8,967 bases of DNA from an uncultured Rhodocyclaceae bacterium. GTDB taxonomy: Bacteria > Pseudomonadota > Gammaproteobacteria > Burkholderiales > Rhodocyclaceae. Under the pieces are notes generated by a model. That model did no database searches. It saw only the letters and a list, made by a program, of their open reading frames with translations, and had not been told where the DNA came from. Position 1 is the stretch's first letter; each line of letters starts with the position of its first letter. Made by a program: the position numbers and the translations under genes. The stretch spans positions 1 to 8,967 of the forward strand of contig CAJBAP010000053.1 in NCBI GenBank assembly GCA_903950295.1. The letters run 5' to 3'. This document shows positions 1-6,919 of the stretch, piece by piece.

Positions 1-221
1 CATTGAACAAGCTTGCGCTCATCGTCCGCGCGGCCGACTGCGGCGCCCCGCAGCTGGCCAAGGAGGCCGCCGGCCTGGTTGCCATCTCGAAGGGGCTATC
101 GTTGAATTTCGAGGACGATCACGAGATGCTGAAACAGGGCATGGTGATGTACGACGCGCTCTATGCCTGGTGCGCAGAGACACCCCTGAAGCAGTTGGGA
201 AAACTGTTTGGCTTCAGATAG
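1..221 (+). CDS. 3' end of an unidentified gene (5' part outside the window)
   Basis: The frame is open from the left edge to a TAG at 219-221, giving about 72 visible residues that end in GKLFGFR. It begins without a convincing start: the TTG at position 3 has no room for a ribosome binding site, so this is most likely the C-terminus of a longer protein. The visible part is soluble, helix-prone, with two cysteines (in AADCGAP and AWCAET), and has no transmembrane segment or motif I can name. It converges on mtnA with only 13 bases between the two stop codons. No hairpin terminator fits there, so read-through from either side may run antisense into the neighbour. I do not recognise the family. 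Confidence 0.55.
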   Translation, partial: LNKLALIVRAADCGAPQLAKEAAGLVAISKGLSLNFEDDHEMLKQGMVMYDALYAWCAETPLKQLGKLFGFR

Positions 222-234
222 CCTCATTCATAAA

Positions 235-1293
235 TCACACCCGAAACAAAGCCGCCACCTTCTCCCGATCAGGGTTGAGAACGACGCCCTTTTCCGTGAT
301 CAGGCCGCTGACCAGTTCGGCGGGCGTCACATCGAAAGCGGGGTTGCGCACCTTGACGCCTGCTGCTGCCCACTGACAGTCGCGGAATCCCGTGACCTCT
401 TCGGCAGCACGTTCTTCGATCGGGATGGCCGATCCATCCGGAATGCCGAGATCGATCGTCGACAACGGGCAAGCCACATAGAAGGGAATGTTGTGGCGCC
501 GCGCCAACACCGCCACCATGTAGGTGCCGATCTTGTTGGCCACATCGCCGTTGGCGGCTACCCGGTCGGTGCCGACCACCACGGCATCCACTTCGCCGTG
601 GCTCATCATGTGGCCGGCCATGTTGTCGGTGATCAGTGTGACGGGAATCTTCTCCTGCACCATTTCCCAGGCCGTCAGGCGGGCACCTTGCAGGAAGGGG
701 CGGGTTTCGTCGGCGATCACCGATATCTTCTTGCCGGCTTCAACAGCGGAACGAATCACGCCTAGTGCCGTGCCGTGTCCGGCCGTCGCCAGTGCGCCGG
801 CGTTGCAGTGTGTCAGCACACGTGCACCATCCGGCAACAGGGCGGCACCGTATGCCCCCATGGCGCGATTGATGCGGATGTCCTCCGCCGTCACCTCATG
901 CGCTTCGGCCAGCAGACGGTCAGCGATCGCGCCAACCGGGCGATCCTTCACACCATCCCACACGCCACGCATGCGCTTGAGCGCCCAGAACAGGTTGACC
1001 GCTGTCGGACGGCTCGCCGCCAGCACTTCGAAAGCTTTCTCCATCCCCGCAGCAAATTCGGCGGCGGGTGCGTTTCGCAGACGCAGCGCCTCGAGTGCCA
1101 CGCCATAGGCGGCCGCACAGCCGATCGCCGGGGCGCCGCGCACCACCATGGAACGAATGCCTTCGGCCGTTTCGGCGGCAGAACAGTAGCCGATGTAGGC
1201 AAACGTCGCTGGCAGGATGCGCTGGTCGATCATCTCCAGCCGGCCGTCCCGCCAGCGCAGGGTTTCTACTACCTGATCTTGTTGCGTCATCAT
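235..1293 (-). CDS. mtnA: S-methyl-5-thioribose-1-phosphate isomerase
   Basis: This enzyme converts 5-methylthioribose-1-phosphate (an aldose phosphate) to 5-methylthioribulose-1-phosphate in the cytosol, in the methionine salvage pathway. The protein has 352 residues, normal for the family. Visible signatures are [15 protein letters not shown] near residues 50-64, the catalytic cysteine in [10 protein letters not shown] (Cys163), and the catalytic aspartate in [18 protein letters not shown] (Asp243). It belongs to the eIF2B-alpha-like isomerase fold. The frame stays open upstream to 1419, but that extension lies inside apt and looks non-native. I chose the first of two adjacent ATGs (1293, 1290) because GAGGGG sits 6 bases upstream at 1300-1305. 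That Shine-Dalgarno overlaps the apt stop codon, which suggests translational coupling. It is the last gene of the mtnP-apt-mtnA set. No mtnB, mtnC or mtnD is visible in the window, so the fate of the product cannot be read here. Confidence 0.95.
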   Translation of the reverse strand: MMTQQDQVVETLRWRDGRLEMIDQRILPATFAYIGYCSAAETAEGIRSMVVRGAPAIGCAAAYGVALEALRLRNAPAAEFAAGMEKAFEVLAASRPTAVNLFWALKRMRGVWDGVKDRPVGAIADRLLAEAHEVTAEDIRINRAMGAYGAALLPDGARVLTHCNAGALATAGHGTALGVIRSAVEAGKKISVIADETRPFLQGARLTAWEMVQEKIPVTLITDNMAGHMMSHGEVDAVVVGTDRVAANGDVANKIGTYMVAVLARRHNIPFYVACPLSTIDLGIPDGSAIPIEERAAEEVTGFRDCQWAAAGVKVRNPAFDVTPAELVSGLITEKGVVLNPDREKVAALFRV

Positions 1294-1303
1294 CAGTTGC
1301 CCC

Positions 1304-1831
1304 TCAGTCACCTTCAAATTCGCAGAGGGAGAACACCTTCTGCCCGAGTTTCTCGAGACGCTTGCATCCGCCCAGATCTGGCAGATCGATGGCGAAGCAG
1401 CATTCGACAATGGTGCCACCCATCTTCTCGATCAGTTTCACCGCCGCCTCGGCCGTGCCGCCGGTGGCAATCAGATCGTCGACCAGCAGGATCTTTTCTC
1501 CCTTGCTCACGGCATCGACGTGCATCTCGATACGGTCGGTGCCGTATTCCAGTTCGTAGTCATGGCCGATCGTTTCTGCCGGCAGCTTGCCTTTCTTGCG
1601 GATCGGGATGAATCCCAGTCCCAGCAGGTAGGCCAGCGGCGCGCCCAGAATGAAGCCGCGCGATTCGATACCCGCGACCTTGTCTATTTTCATGCCGGTG
1701 TAGCGGTTGGCCAGTTCATGGATGGCGATACGGAATCCCACCGGATCTTTCAGGAGGGTGGTGATGTCGCGGAACATCACCCCCTGCTTGGGGTAGTGGG
1801 GGACGGTACGGATACGGGATTTGATCGGCAT
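1304..1831 (-). CDS. apt: Adenine phosphoribosyltransferase
   Basis: Apt condenses adenine with PRPP to give AMP and pyrophosphate, a cytosolic purine salvage reaction. The protein has 175 residues, close to the usual 170-185. It shows the type I phosphoribosyltransferase PRPP loop [14 protein letters not shown] at residues 114-127, with the paired acidic residues and the TGGT turn. It also has the N-terminal Apt features [11 protein letters not shown] (20-30) and [14 protein letters not shown] (54-67), the latter around the adenine/flexible-loop region. The frame is open up to 1984, inside mtnP, but the ATG at 1831 begins the family's normal N-terminus ([17 protein letters not shown]). It has a GGAGA Shine-Dalgarno about 7 bases upstream. 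It lies 19 bases after mtnP, which releases the adenine that Apt recycles, so the context fits MTA salvage. Confidence 0.95.
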   Translation of the reverse strand: MPIKSRIRTVPHYPKQGVMFRDITTLLKDPVGFRIAIHELANRYTGMKIDKVAGIESRGFILGAPLAYLLGLGFIPIRKKGKLPAETIGHDYELEYGTDRIEMHVDAVSKGEKILLVDDLIATGGTAEAAVKLIEKMGGTIVECCFAIDLPDLGGCKRLEKLGQKVFSLCEFEGD

Positions 1832-1850
1832 GACGTTATCTCCAAACGAA

Positions 1851-2741
1851 TTAGCGGGGGTTGAGTACGCGACCGGCAACGGCATCCAGGCGCTTGAGCA
1901 TGTCCGGATCGCGCGCTTCGGGGGCGGTGATGATGGCGTATTCAAGTGCGGCGCGGCAGGCACAGGTAGATGCCTTTGGATCATCGTGCAGGCGCGGTGC
2001 CACTTGCTTTACCAGGCTGCGCGCGTTGTCGGCATTGGCCAGTAGCACTTTGATGATGGCGTCGACGGTGACGTCATCGTGATGGGGATGCCAGCAGTCG
2101 TAGTCGGTGACCATCGCGACCGTGGCGTAGCAGAGTTCGGCTTCACGGGCGAGCTTGGCTTCGGGCATGTTGGTCATGCCGATCACGTCGCAGTTCCAGC
2201 TGCGATAGAGCTCGGATTCAGCGTAGCTGGAGAATTGCGGGCCTTCCATGACGAGGTAGGTGCCGCCGCGCACGGCTTCGATGCCGGCCGCCTTCGCCGC
2301 GGCTTCAATGTGGTCGCCGAGTCGGTGGCAGACCGGGTGGGCCATCGACACATGGGCAACGCAGCCGGTGCCGAAGAAGCTCTTGGTGCGGGCGAAGGTG
2401 CGGTCGATGAACTGGTCGGCAATGACGAACATGCCGGGTCGCAGGTGTTCGCGCAGCGAACCGACGGCGCTGACCGACACGACATCGGTGACACCGGCAC
2501 GTTTCAAGGCGTCGATGTTGGCGCGGAAGTTGATTTCGGAGGGCGGAATCTTGTGACCGCGACCGTGACGTGGCAGGAAAACCATTTGCTGACCGTTCAG
2601 GTCGCCGAACAGGAGTTCGTCGGAGGCTTCACCAAACGGTGAGCCTACGCGTTCCCAGCGCTTGTTGGTCAGGCCTTCGATGTCATATACACCACTGCCA
2701 CCAATGATGCCGAGTACGGGCTGATGCTTGCCTTTTGTCAT
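1851..2741 (-). CDS. mtnP: S-methyl-5'-thioadenosine phosphorylase
   Basis: MtnP uses phosphate to split 5'-methylthioadenosine, the by-product of polyamine and homoserine-lactone synthesis, into adenine and methylthioribose-1-phosphate. The 296-residue protein is a trimeric-type (PNP/MTAP, family 2) phosphorylase. The phosphate-binding [10 protein letters not shown] lies at 11-20, [20 protein letters not shown] starts at residue 56, [12 protein letters not shown] is at 165-176, and [13 protein letters not shown] is at 188-200. The TDYDCWH motif at 212-218 keeps both aspartates (213, 215) that contact the adenine base in MTA phosphorylases and that separate them from guanosine/inosine PNPs. 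The apt gene directly downstream supports adenine as product. The related methylthioinosine phosphorylases cannot be fully excluded by eye. The ATG at 2741 has AAGGGG about 8 bases upstream. It is the first gene of the mtnP-apt-mtnA run and lies 78 bases after the permease gene, so it may have its own promoter. Confidence 0.92.
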   Translation of the reverse strand: MTKGKHQPVLGIIGGSGVYDIEGLTNKRWERVGSPFGEASDELLFGDLNGQQMVFLPRHGRGHKIPPSEINFRANIDALKRAGVTDVVSVSAVGSLREHLRPGMFVIADQFIDRTFARTKSFFGTGCVAHVSMAHPVCHRLGDHIEAAAKAAGIEAVRGGTYLVMEGPQFSSYAESELYRSWNCDVIGMTNMPEAKLAREAELCYATVAMVTDYDCWHPHHDDVTVDAIIKVLLANADNARSLVKQVAPRLHDDPKASTCACRAALEYAIITAPEARDPDMLKRLDAVAGRVLNPR

Positions 2742-2778
2742 GTTACATACCCCTTCGGTTCAACCAATAAAATCGCCA

Positions 2779-2790
2779 TTGCGGCCGCAA
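2779..2790 (-). promoter_or_regulatory. 12-bp perfect palindrome in the mtnP leader (possible operator)
   Basis: TTGCGGCCGCAA is a perfect 12-base palindrome, 38-49 bases upstream of the mtnP start. On the minus strand it directly follows a -10-like TATAGT (2790-2795), so it would straddle a transcription start at about 2783. I see no good -35 box at 16-18 bases spacing, so the promoter call is weak. The palindrome also contains a GCGGCCGC octamer that can occur by chance in GC-rich DNA. Confidence 0.25.
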
Positions 2791-2819
2791 CTATAGCGTG
2801 GCAGGAAGCAAGTCCGAGC

Positions 2820-3626
2820 TTATCGCAACAGCCACTGGCCGACATACTGTGCCGCCAGGAGCCCGAACACCACGGCCAGCCCTCGCCTGAGCAGTCGTTG
2901 TGGCACACGTTTTTGCATCCGCGCGCCGGCGTACATGCCTGCGGCACCACCGCTGCCGAAGAGGATGCCGAGAGCCCAGTCCGGGCTGGTTTCAACACCC
3001 GGCGGCGCCGGCAGAAACTGATAGAGCAGAACGCCGACTACCGAGGTCACCAGCGTGCCGAACAGTGTGGCGCCGGCGATGCGGTAGAGCGACAAGCCGT
3101 ACAGCCCGACGAGGAAAGGCGCCATGAATGCGCCGCCACCGACGCCATAGGCGCCGCCGATCACGCCGACAACCAGCGCCAGCAAAAAGACCGGGCGGGT
3201 AGCAAAGTTCGCGGGTTCCGACGCGCCACTCGCATCGGGCACAGCACGCAGCAGCTTGAGTGACAGCAGCAAGAGCACCACGCCGGCGAACAGCTTGAAC
3301 GCGCGCGGATCGATCAGCCAATGCACCCGCAACCACCAACCCGCCAAGAGGCCCGGCAGGGTGCCGGCGACAATCAGCCAGGCCAACCGCCAGTCCATGC
3401 GTCCCTCGTGCGCATAGCGCCAGACGCCGCTGGGAATGGCCACCAGATTGAAGACGAGATTGGTGGCCGAAACCGAGGGCGCGACATAGCCGAGCACACT
3501 CATCTGGAACGGCAGCAACAGAAATGCGCCCGAGACGCCCGCCATCGAGGTGAAGAAGGATATGCCGAAAGCTACCAGCGGCGGCAACCAGAGCGGAGCG
3601 GTAACGCCGGAGACTTCAAACAGCAT
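2820..3626 (-). CDS. TauE/SafE (TSUP) family membrane permease
   Basis: This is an integral membrane protein of 268 residues with about eight hydrophobic segments, in the sulfite exporter TauE/SafE family (Pfam-type TSUP). The family's internal duplication is visible: SMAGVSGAFLLLPFQ at residues 27-41 is mirrored by GAYGVGGGAFMAPFL at 158-172. Each lies in the first helices of one half. Characterised relatives move sulfite, sulfoacetate or other organosulfur anions across the inner membrane, but many are uncharacterised and the substrate cannot be read from sequence. The chosen ATG gives a normal TSUP N-terminus, although no clear Shine-Dalgarno precedes it. The gene diverges from the MFS gene across about 59 bases and is followed on the same strand by mtnP after 78 bases. 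The neighbouring pathway handles methylthio compounds and there is a tetrathionate-reductase-type cytochrome nearby, so a sulfur-anion role is plausible but is inference only. Confidence 0.85.
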   Translation of the reverse strand: MLFEVSGVTAPLWLPPLVAFGISFFTSMAGVSGAFLLLPFQMSVLGYVAPSVSATNLVFNLVAIPSGVWRYAHEGRMDWRLAWLIVAGTLPGLLAGWWLRVHWLIDPRAFKLFAGVVLLLLSLKLLRAVPDASGASEPANFATRPVFLLALVVGVIGGAYGVGGGAFMAPFLVGLYGLSLYRIAGATLFGTLVTSVVGVLLYQFLPAPPGVETSPDWALGILFGSGGAAGMYAGARMQKRVPQRLLRRGLAVVFGLLAAQYVGQWLLR

Positions 3627-3644
3627 GGAAGCGCTGTACCATGC
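3623..3644. repeat. Inverted repeat between two divergent transporter genes
   Basis: GCATGG at 3623-3628 and CCATGC at 3639-3644 are 6-base inverted arms separated by 10 bases. The left arm covers the start codon of the TauE/SafE gene. The arms could form an operator for the divergent pair or a hairpin in the MFS mRNA leader. Six-base arms are short enough that chance is a fair alternative. Confidence 0.25.
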
Positions 3645-3685
3645 GATGCACGATTACAGAAAAACACATGGAAGGAATATACCGG

Positions 3686-4906
3686 ATGAACGAAGCGCCT
3701 GCCAGGCAGGCTATTGCCGGCATCGCACCGGAAGCCAGACTGCTCCTGGTGGGTCGCGCGTTGCGAGCCTTCACTGACGGCTTTGTCGCCATCCTGTTAC
3801 CGGCCTACCTGCTGGCGCTGGGCCTGGGAACCTGGGAGGTCGGGCTCATCAGCACCGCCACACTGCTGGGTTCGGCGCTGATGACACTGGCGCTCGGCAG
3901 TTGGGGCCACCGCTTCCATCAACGCAGCCTGCTGCTGGTCGCTGCCTTGCTGATGGCCGCAACGGGACTGGCACTGGCGGGCATGACGAGCTTCTGGCCG
4001 CTACTGCTGGTGGCTTTCGTCGGCACGATGAATCCCAGCTCGGGCGATGTCAGCATCTTTTTGCCACTGGAACACGCGCGGCTCGCCGAGGCGGCGCACG
4101 GCGACTTGCGCACTTCCCTGTTTGCCCGCTATAGCCTGACCGGTGCACTCTGTGCGGCCGTCGGCGCACTCGCCACCGGCGTGCCAGACTGGCTCGGCGG
4201 CTTCGGCATCGACCGCCTCGTCGCCCTGCGCGGCATGTTCGTTCTCTATGGCGCGGTGGGGCTGCTGATCTTCGCGCTCTATCGGCGGCTGCCGGAACCA
4301 CAGGCACATGAAAAAACGCTACCGCCCACCCCGCTCGGGCCATCACGCGACATCGTCTTCAAGCTCGCCGCGCTGTTCTCGCTCGATGCCTTCGCCGGCG
4401 GACTGGTGGTGAATACGCTTCTGGCACTGTGGCTGTTCGAGCGCTTCGGCCTTTCGCTCAGCGCCGCCGGCAGTTTCTTCTTCTGGGCCGGTATGCTCAC
4501 GGCGACCTCGCAACTGGCGGCCCCTTGGGTAGCCAAGCGCATCGGCCTGCTCAACACGATGGTGTTCACGCACATCCCCGCCAACATCTGCCTCATCCTC
4601 GCCGCGTTGGCGCCAGAGATCGAGTGGGCGCTGGCGCTGCTGCTGCTGCGCAGCCTGCTGTCGCAGATGGATGTGCCGACGCGTTCCGCCTTCGTCATGG
4701 CCGTCGTCACACCGGCCGAGCGCGCTGCCGCTGCGAGCTTCACCGCCGTGCCGCGCAGTCTGGCCGCCGCTGCGAGTCCCGCCATTGGCGGCGCACTCTT
4801 CGCTGCCGGCTGGTTCGCCGCACCACTGCTGGCCTGCGGCGTGCTGAAGATCATCTATGATCTGGCGATCTGGCGAGCATTTCGACGCGTCAAACCACAG
4901 CAGTAA
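3686..4906 (+). CDS. Major facilitator superfamily (MFS) transporter
   Basis: This is a 406-residue inner-membrane protein with about 12 hydrophobic segments in two six-helix halves, split by a polar central loop near residues 200-222. The first helix contains RAFTDGFVAILLPAYLLALG. A motif-A-like loop (GSWGHRFHQR, residues 71-80) lies between helices 2 and 3. GTMNPSSGDVSIFLPLEHA at 113-131 and QMDVPTRSAFVMAVV at 327-341 look like subfamily signatures, with charged or polar residues inside the membrane that may contact substrate. The substrate is unknown; an efflux role is as likely as uptake. I chose ATG 3686 over in-frame ATGs at 3641 and 3668 because GGAAGGA (3670-3676) lies 9 bases upstream and the shorter N-terminus fits MFS proteins. 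It is transcribed divergently from the TauE/SafE gene and converges with the small gene ending at 4940. Confidence 0.88.
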   Translation: MNEAPARQAIAGIAPEARLLLVGRALRAFTDGFVAILLPAYLLALGLGTWEVGLISTATLLGSALMTLALGSWGHRFHQRSLLLVAALLMAATGLALAGMTSFWPLLLVAFVGTMNPSSGDVSIFLPLEHARLAEAAHGDLRTSLFARYSLTGALCAAVGALATGVPDWLGGFGIDRLVALRGMFVLYGAVGLLIFALYRRLPEPQAHEKTLPPTPLGPSRDIVFKLAALFSLDAFAGGLVVNTLLALWLFERFGLSLSAAGSFFFWAGMLTATSQLAAPWVAKRIGLLNTMVFTHIPANICLILAALAPEIEWALALLLLRSLLSQMDVPTRSAFVMAVVTPAERAAAASFTAVPRSLAAAASPAIGGALFAAGWFAAPLLACGVLKIIYDLAIWRAFRRVKPQQ

Positions 4907-4939
4907 AAAGTCGGCGCTAGCAGGACGGCGCCTGTATGC

Positions 4940-5314
4940 TTACGCAAACAGACGTTGCATCATCGATCGCACAGTTCCCGGCTGGTGGAGGTCGGCAGCC
5001 TCCATGAAACTGACGGCAAACCTGTCGCCTAGGTCTGAGACGTGGACGGCCCGGCCTCGCCCGATGGTCTGTGCCGTGTCGGCAAACAAGACGCCGACGC
5101 AGAACTTCCGCTCACCAGGCTTCTCAAGGTTGCACTCTCCATCGACGATCATTTCCGGGGATGGCTCGCACACCATTAGGAAATTCAGTTTATCGTCGCC
5201 GTGAATTCGCGCCTTCAATTGATTCACGACGTCGTCGATCGTACAACTGGTTTCATGTTTGTCTATCTCGGCGATCAATTCTTCATCGCACTTGGGTATT
5301 GGGCTCGCTCTCAT
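4940..5314 (-). CDS. Unrecognised 124-residue protein, probable sigma-54-dependent gene
   Basis: This encodes a soluble protein of 124 residues beginning MRASPIPKCDEELIAEIDKH and ending MMQRLFA. I do not recognise the family. It has an acidic N-terminal helix-like stretch (with EIDKHETSCTIDDVV), then a central alternating pattern with cysteines in MVCEPSPE, DGECNLEK and RKFCVGVLF, five cysteines in all. There is no signal peptide or membrane helix. The frame stays open upstream to a TTG at 5461, but the ATG at 5314 is preferred. It has AAAGGAG (5321-5327) 6 bases before it and a sigma-54-type promoter whose predicted transcript start is about 23 bases upstream. GC is lower than in flanking genes, particularly in the 5' half, which suggests separate acquisition. 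It diverges from the PAS/sigma-54 activator gene at 5533, which is its likely regulator. Confidence 0.7.
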   Translation of the reverse strand: MRASPIPKCDEELIAEIDKHETSCTIDDVVNQLKARIHGDDKLNFLMVCEPSPEMIVDGECNLEKPGERKFCVGVLFADTAQTIGRGRAVHVSDLGDRFAVSFMEAADLHQPGTVRSMMQRLFA

Positions 5315-5320
5315 TTTCAT

Positions 5321-5327
5321 CTCCTTT
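5321..5327 (-). promoter_or_regulatory. Ribosome binding site that fixes the start of the 124-residue gene
   Basis: AAAGGAG on the minus strand ends 6 bases before the ATG at 5314. A second in-frame ATG at 5320 abuts this sequence and is too close to use it. This argues for initiation at 5314. Confidence 0.7.
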
Positions 5328-5347
5328 GCAGTTAATACTCCGAGACA

Positions 5348-5363
5348 TACAACATTCGTGCCA
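5348..5363 (-). promoter_or_regulatory. Sigma-54 (RpoN) -24/-12 promoter
   Basis: Read on the minus strand the site is TGGCACGAATGTTGTA, against the consensus TGGCACG-N4-TTGCW. Seven of seven bases match in the -24 block and the spacing is exact (10 bases between GG and the -12 dinucleotide). The one mismatch is GT in place of GC at -12. That position is strongly conserved, so the promoter may be weaker than consensus. The predicted transcript start is near 5337, leaving a leader of about 23 bases that contains the AAAGGAG ribosome binding site. A sigma-54 activator gene is divergently encoded 170 bases away, which strongly raises the likelihood that the site is real. Confidence 0.7.
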
Positions 5364-5403
5364 GCTAAGTCATCCCCTACGCCTACACAATAACTGTCAA
5401 ATA

Positions 5404-5437
5404 ATTCAATCGGTTGGATAAGTCTTCCGACTCTCGG
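5404..5437. promoter_or_regulatory. Candidate upstream activator-binding region
   Basis: Two imperfect dyads lie about 70-100 bases upstream of the predicted sigma-54 transcript start, the usual place for enhancer sites of sigma-54 activators. One is ATTCAATCGGTTGGAT at 5404-5419, with 6 of 8 base pairs symmetric. The other is CCGACTCTCGG at 5427-5437, with four-base arms around a 3-base centre. They do not share an obvious common half-site, so the exact operator is uncertain. The rest of the 5315-5532 intergenic stretch is AT-rich with no clear sigma-70 promoter. Confidence 0.3.
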
Positions 5438-5532
5438 CAAGATAAACAGATTGAAACCCAAGCCACCAGCGCAGATAATGGCGGCAGTCGAGTTGATGTA
5501 AATGACTTTTTTGACACTAACCTCAAAACACC

Positions 5533-6864
5533 ATGTCTGGCTTAAGCCTCAACCTGTCCGAGTTGGCTTCATTCCTGGAAGGCTTCGACGAGCCGCGCAT
5601 CGTCATGGACAGCGACTACCAGATACTGGCCGCCAATCAAGCCTATCGCTGCGAATTCGATAGCTGCCAGTCAGTTGTCGGGCGCAAGTGTTACGAGGTC
5701 TCACACCACTTCAGCACGCCCTGCGACCAGGCCGGCGAATCCTGTCCACTCCAGGACAGCCGTGCCGATGGTCAGATACGGCGGGTACTGCATTTACACC
5801 ATACGTCCCGCGGCGAAGAGCATGTGGACGTGGAAACCACGCCGATCCGTGACCAGACCGGGCAAGTCGCCTTTTTCGTCGAAACCATGCGGGTAGTGCG
5901 TCAAGCCAGTGCGCATCCTGCCGCCCAAGGGCTGGTAGGCCGGACGGCCCCTTTTAAGCGCATGTTGGCACGAGTAATGCGGGTGGCACCTTCGATGGCG
6001 GCGGTGATGCTGCTGGGCGAGACGGGCACAGGCAAGGAACTGGTGGCACGGGTCATCCATGAGGCCAGTCCGCGCTGGAAAGGGCCGTTTGTTACCTTGG
6101 ACTGTTCCGGACTCACCGAGACACTGTTCGAGAGCGAACTCTTCGGCTATGAGAGGGGTGCCTTCACCGGGGCCACTCACCGCAAGTTGGGGCTGGTGGA
6201 GGCCGCGAGCGGTGGCACCTTGTTTCTGGATGAGGTTGGCGAACTGCCACTCCAGCAACAGGTCAAGCTGTTGCGTCTGCTCGAGACAGGCACCTACCGT
6301 CGCGTCGGCAGCGTGGAGACGCTACGGACGGATTTCCGCATGGTCTCGGCCACCCACCGCAATCTCGCCGCCATGGTGAAAGACGAGAGCTTCCGGCGCG
6401 ACCTGTATTTCCGTATCAACACCTTCCCGGTACGCATCCCCTCCCTGCGCGAACGAGCAGAGGACCTGCCAATGCTCGCCGAATCGCTGCTCAAGCGCGT
6501 GGCCCCGAATCGCCACTTACGCCTAAGCCAGGCAGCGCTGGCTACCCTTGCTCAACTTCCCTTCGAAGGTAATATCCGCGAACTGCGCAACCTGCTTGAG
6601 CGGGCCAGCCTGCTGGCGGATGGCGACGAGATCGAGCCATGCCACCTGCTAGACACCGATGACGGGCCCTACTTCCTTGACCTGCCGGATGTCGTACCTG
6701 TCGTATCTCAGGACGAAGCGGAATGGCTGACACTGGAAGGTCTCGAACGGCGTTATCTGACGTGGGCGGTTGCCAACCACCCCGGCGACCGTCAGTCCCT
6801 GGCACGCCGCCTTGGCATTGGAGAACGTACCCTGTTCAGGAAACTGAAACCGACGTCCCGCTAG
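5533..6864 (+). CDS. PAS-domain sigma-54-dependent transcriptional activator, Fis family
   Basis: This 443-residue bacterial enhancer-binding protein uses ATP hydrolysis to remodel the RNA polymerase-sigma-54 closed complex. Residues 15-122 form a PAS-like sensor with five cysteines (40, 45, 53, 64, 71), the last three in [13 protein letters not shown] and GESCPL. The AAA+ domain spans about 134-365. It has Walker A GETGTGKE (162-169), the sigma-54 contact loop GAFTGA (209-214), Walker B GGTLFLDE (227-234), an arginine-finger region [10 protein letters not shown] (287-296), and the C-terminal [16 protein letters not shown] Fis-type helix-turn-helix lies at about 411-438. There is no receiver domain, so it should sense a signal directly through the PAS domain rather than by phosphorylation. 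No good Shine-Dalgarno precedes the ATG, implying low expression. It diverges from the 124-residue gene with a sigma-54 promoter and converges with a cytochrome operon. The signal is unknown; redox or a bound cofactor is inference. Confidence 0.93.
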   Translation: MSGLSLNLSELASFLEGFDEPRIVMDSDYQILAANQAYRCEFDSCQSVVGRKCYEVSHHFSTPCDQAGESCPLQDSRADGQIRRVLHLHHTSRGEEHVDVETTPIRDQTGQVAFFVETMRVVRQASAHPAAQGLVGRTAPFKRMLARVMRVAPSMAAVMLLGETGTGKELVARVIHEASPRWKGPFVTLDCSGLTETLFESELFGYERGAFTGATHRKLGLVEAASGGTLFLDEVGELPLQQQVKLLRLLETGTYRRVGSVETLRTDFRMVSATHRNLAAMVKDESFRRDLYFRINTFPVRIPSLRERAEDLPMLAESLLKRVAPNRHLRLSQAALATLAQLPFEGNIRELRNLLERASLLADGDEIEPCHLLDTDDGPYFLDLPDVVPVVSQDEAEWLTLEGLERRYLTWAVANHPGDRQSLARRLGIGERTLFRKLKPTSR

Positions 6865-6871
6865 CGCCCGA

Positions 6872-6899
6872 AAAAATCCCCGCCGCAGCGGGGATTTTT
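6872..6899. terminator. Bidirectional rho-independent terminator
   Basis: A perfect 12-bp stem (AAAAATCCCCGC / GCGGGGATTTTT) with a CGCA loop begins 8 bases after the activator stop codon. The T-run on the right terminates plus-strand transcripts. The A-run on the left gives a U-run on the minus strand, so it also serves the cytochrome b gene ending at 6920. It separates two convergent units. Confidence 0.9.
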
Positions 6900-6919
6900 A
6901 TTTGGCTTTGCCACGGGTT

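Noticed and set aside
208..765. Long open frame on the plus strand (185 codons)
   Set aside because: It lies entirely antisense to mtnA, whose family motifs are unambiguous; it is an artefact of GC-rich codon usage.
2079..2642. Long open frame on the plus strand (187 codons)
   Set aside because: It is antisense to mtnP, has a low-complexity Gly/Ala/Val-rich translation and no recognisable domain.
4279..4854. Open frame on the minus strand (191 codons)
   Set aside because: It is antisense to the MFS transporter, with Ala/Ser-rich composition and no motif.
4913..4932. GGCGC / GCGCC hairpin between the convergent MFS gene and the small gene
   Set aside because: The stem is only 5 bp with a 10-base loop and no T-run on either strand, so I do not call a terminator.
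5395..5400. TTGACA on the minus strand as a -35 box for the small gene
   Set aside because: The sequence 16-18 bases downstream (GGGGAT region) does not resemble a -10 box; the sigma-54 element nearby is a far better match.
5315..5461. N-terminal extension of the 124-residue protein to a TTG at 5461
   Set aside because: It would place the sigma-54 promoter inside the coding sequence and ignore a good ribosome binding site before ATG 5314. It remains a minor alternative.
5511..5516. TTGACA as a sigma-70 -35 box for the activator gene
   Set aside because: A -10 box at normal spacing would fall at or after the ATG at 5533, so it cannot drive a leadered transcript from that start.
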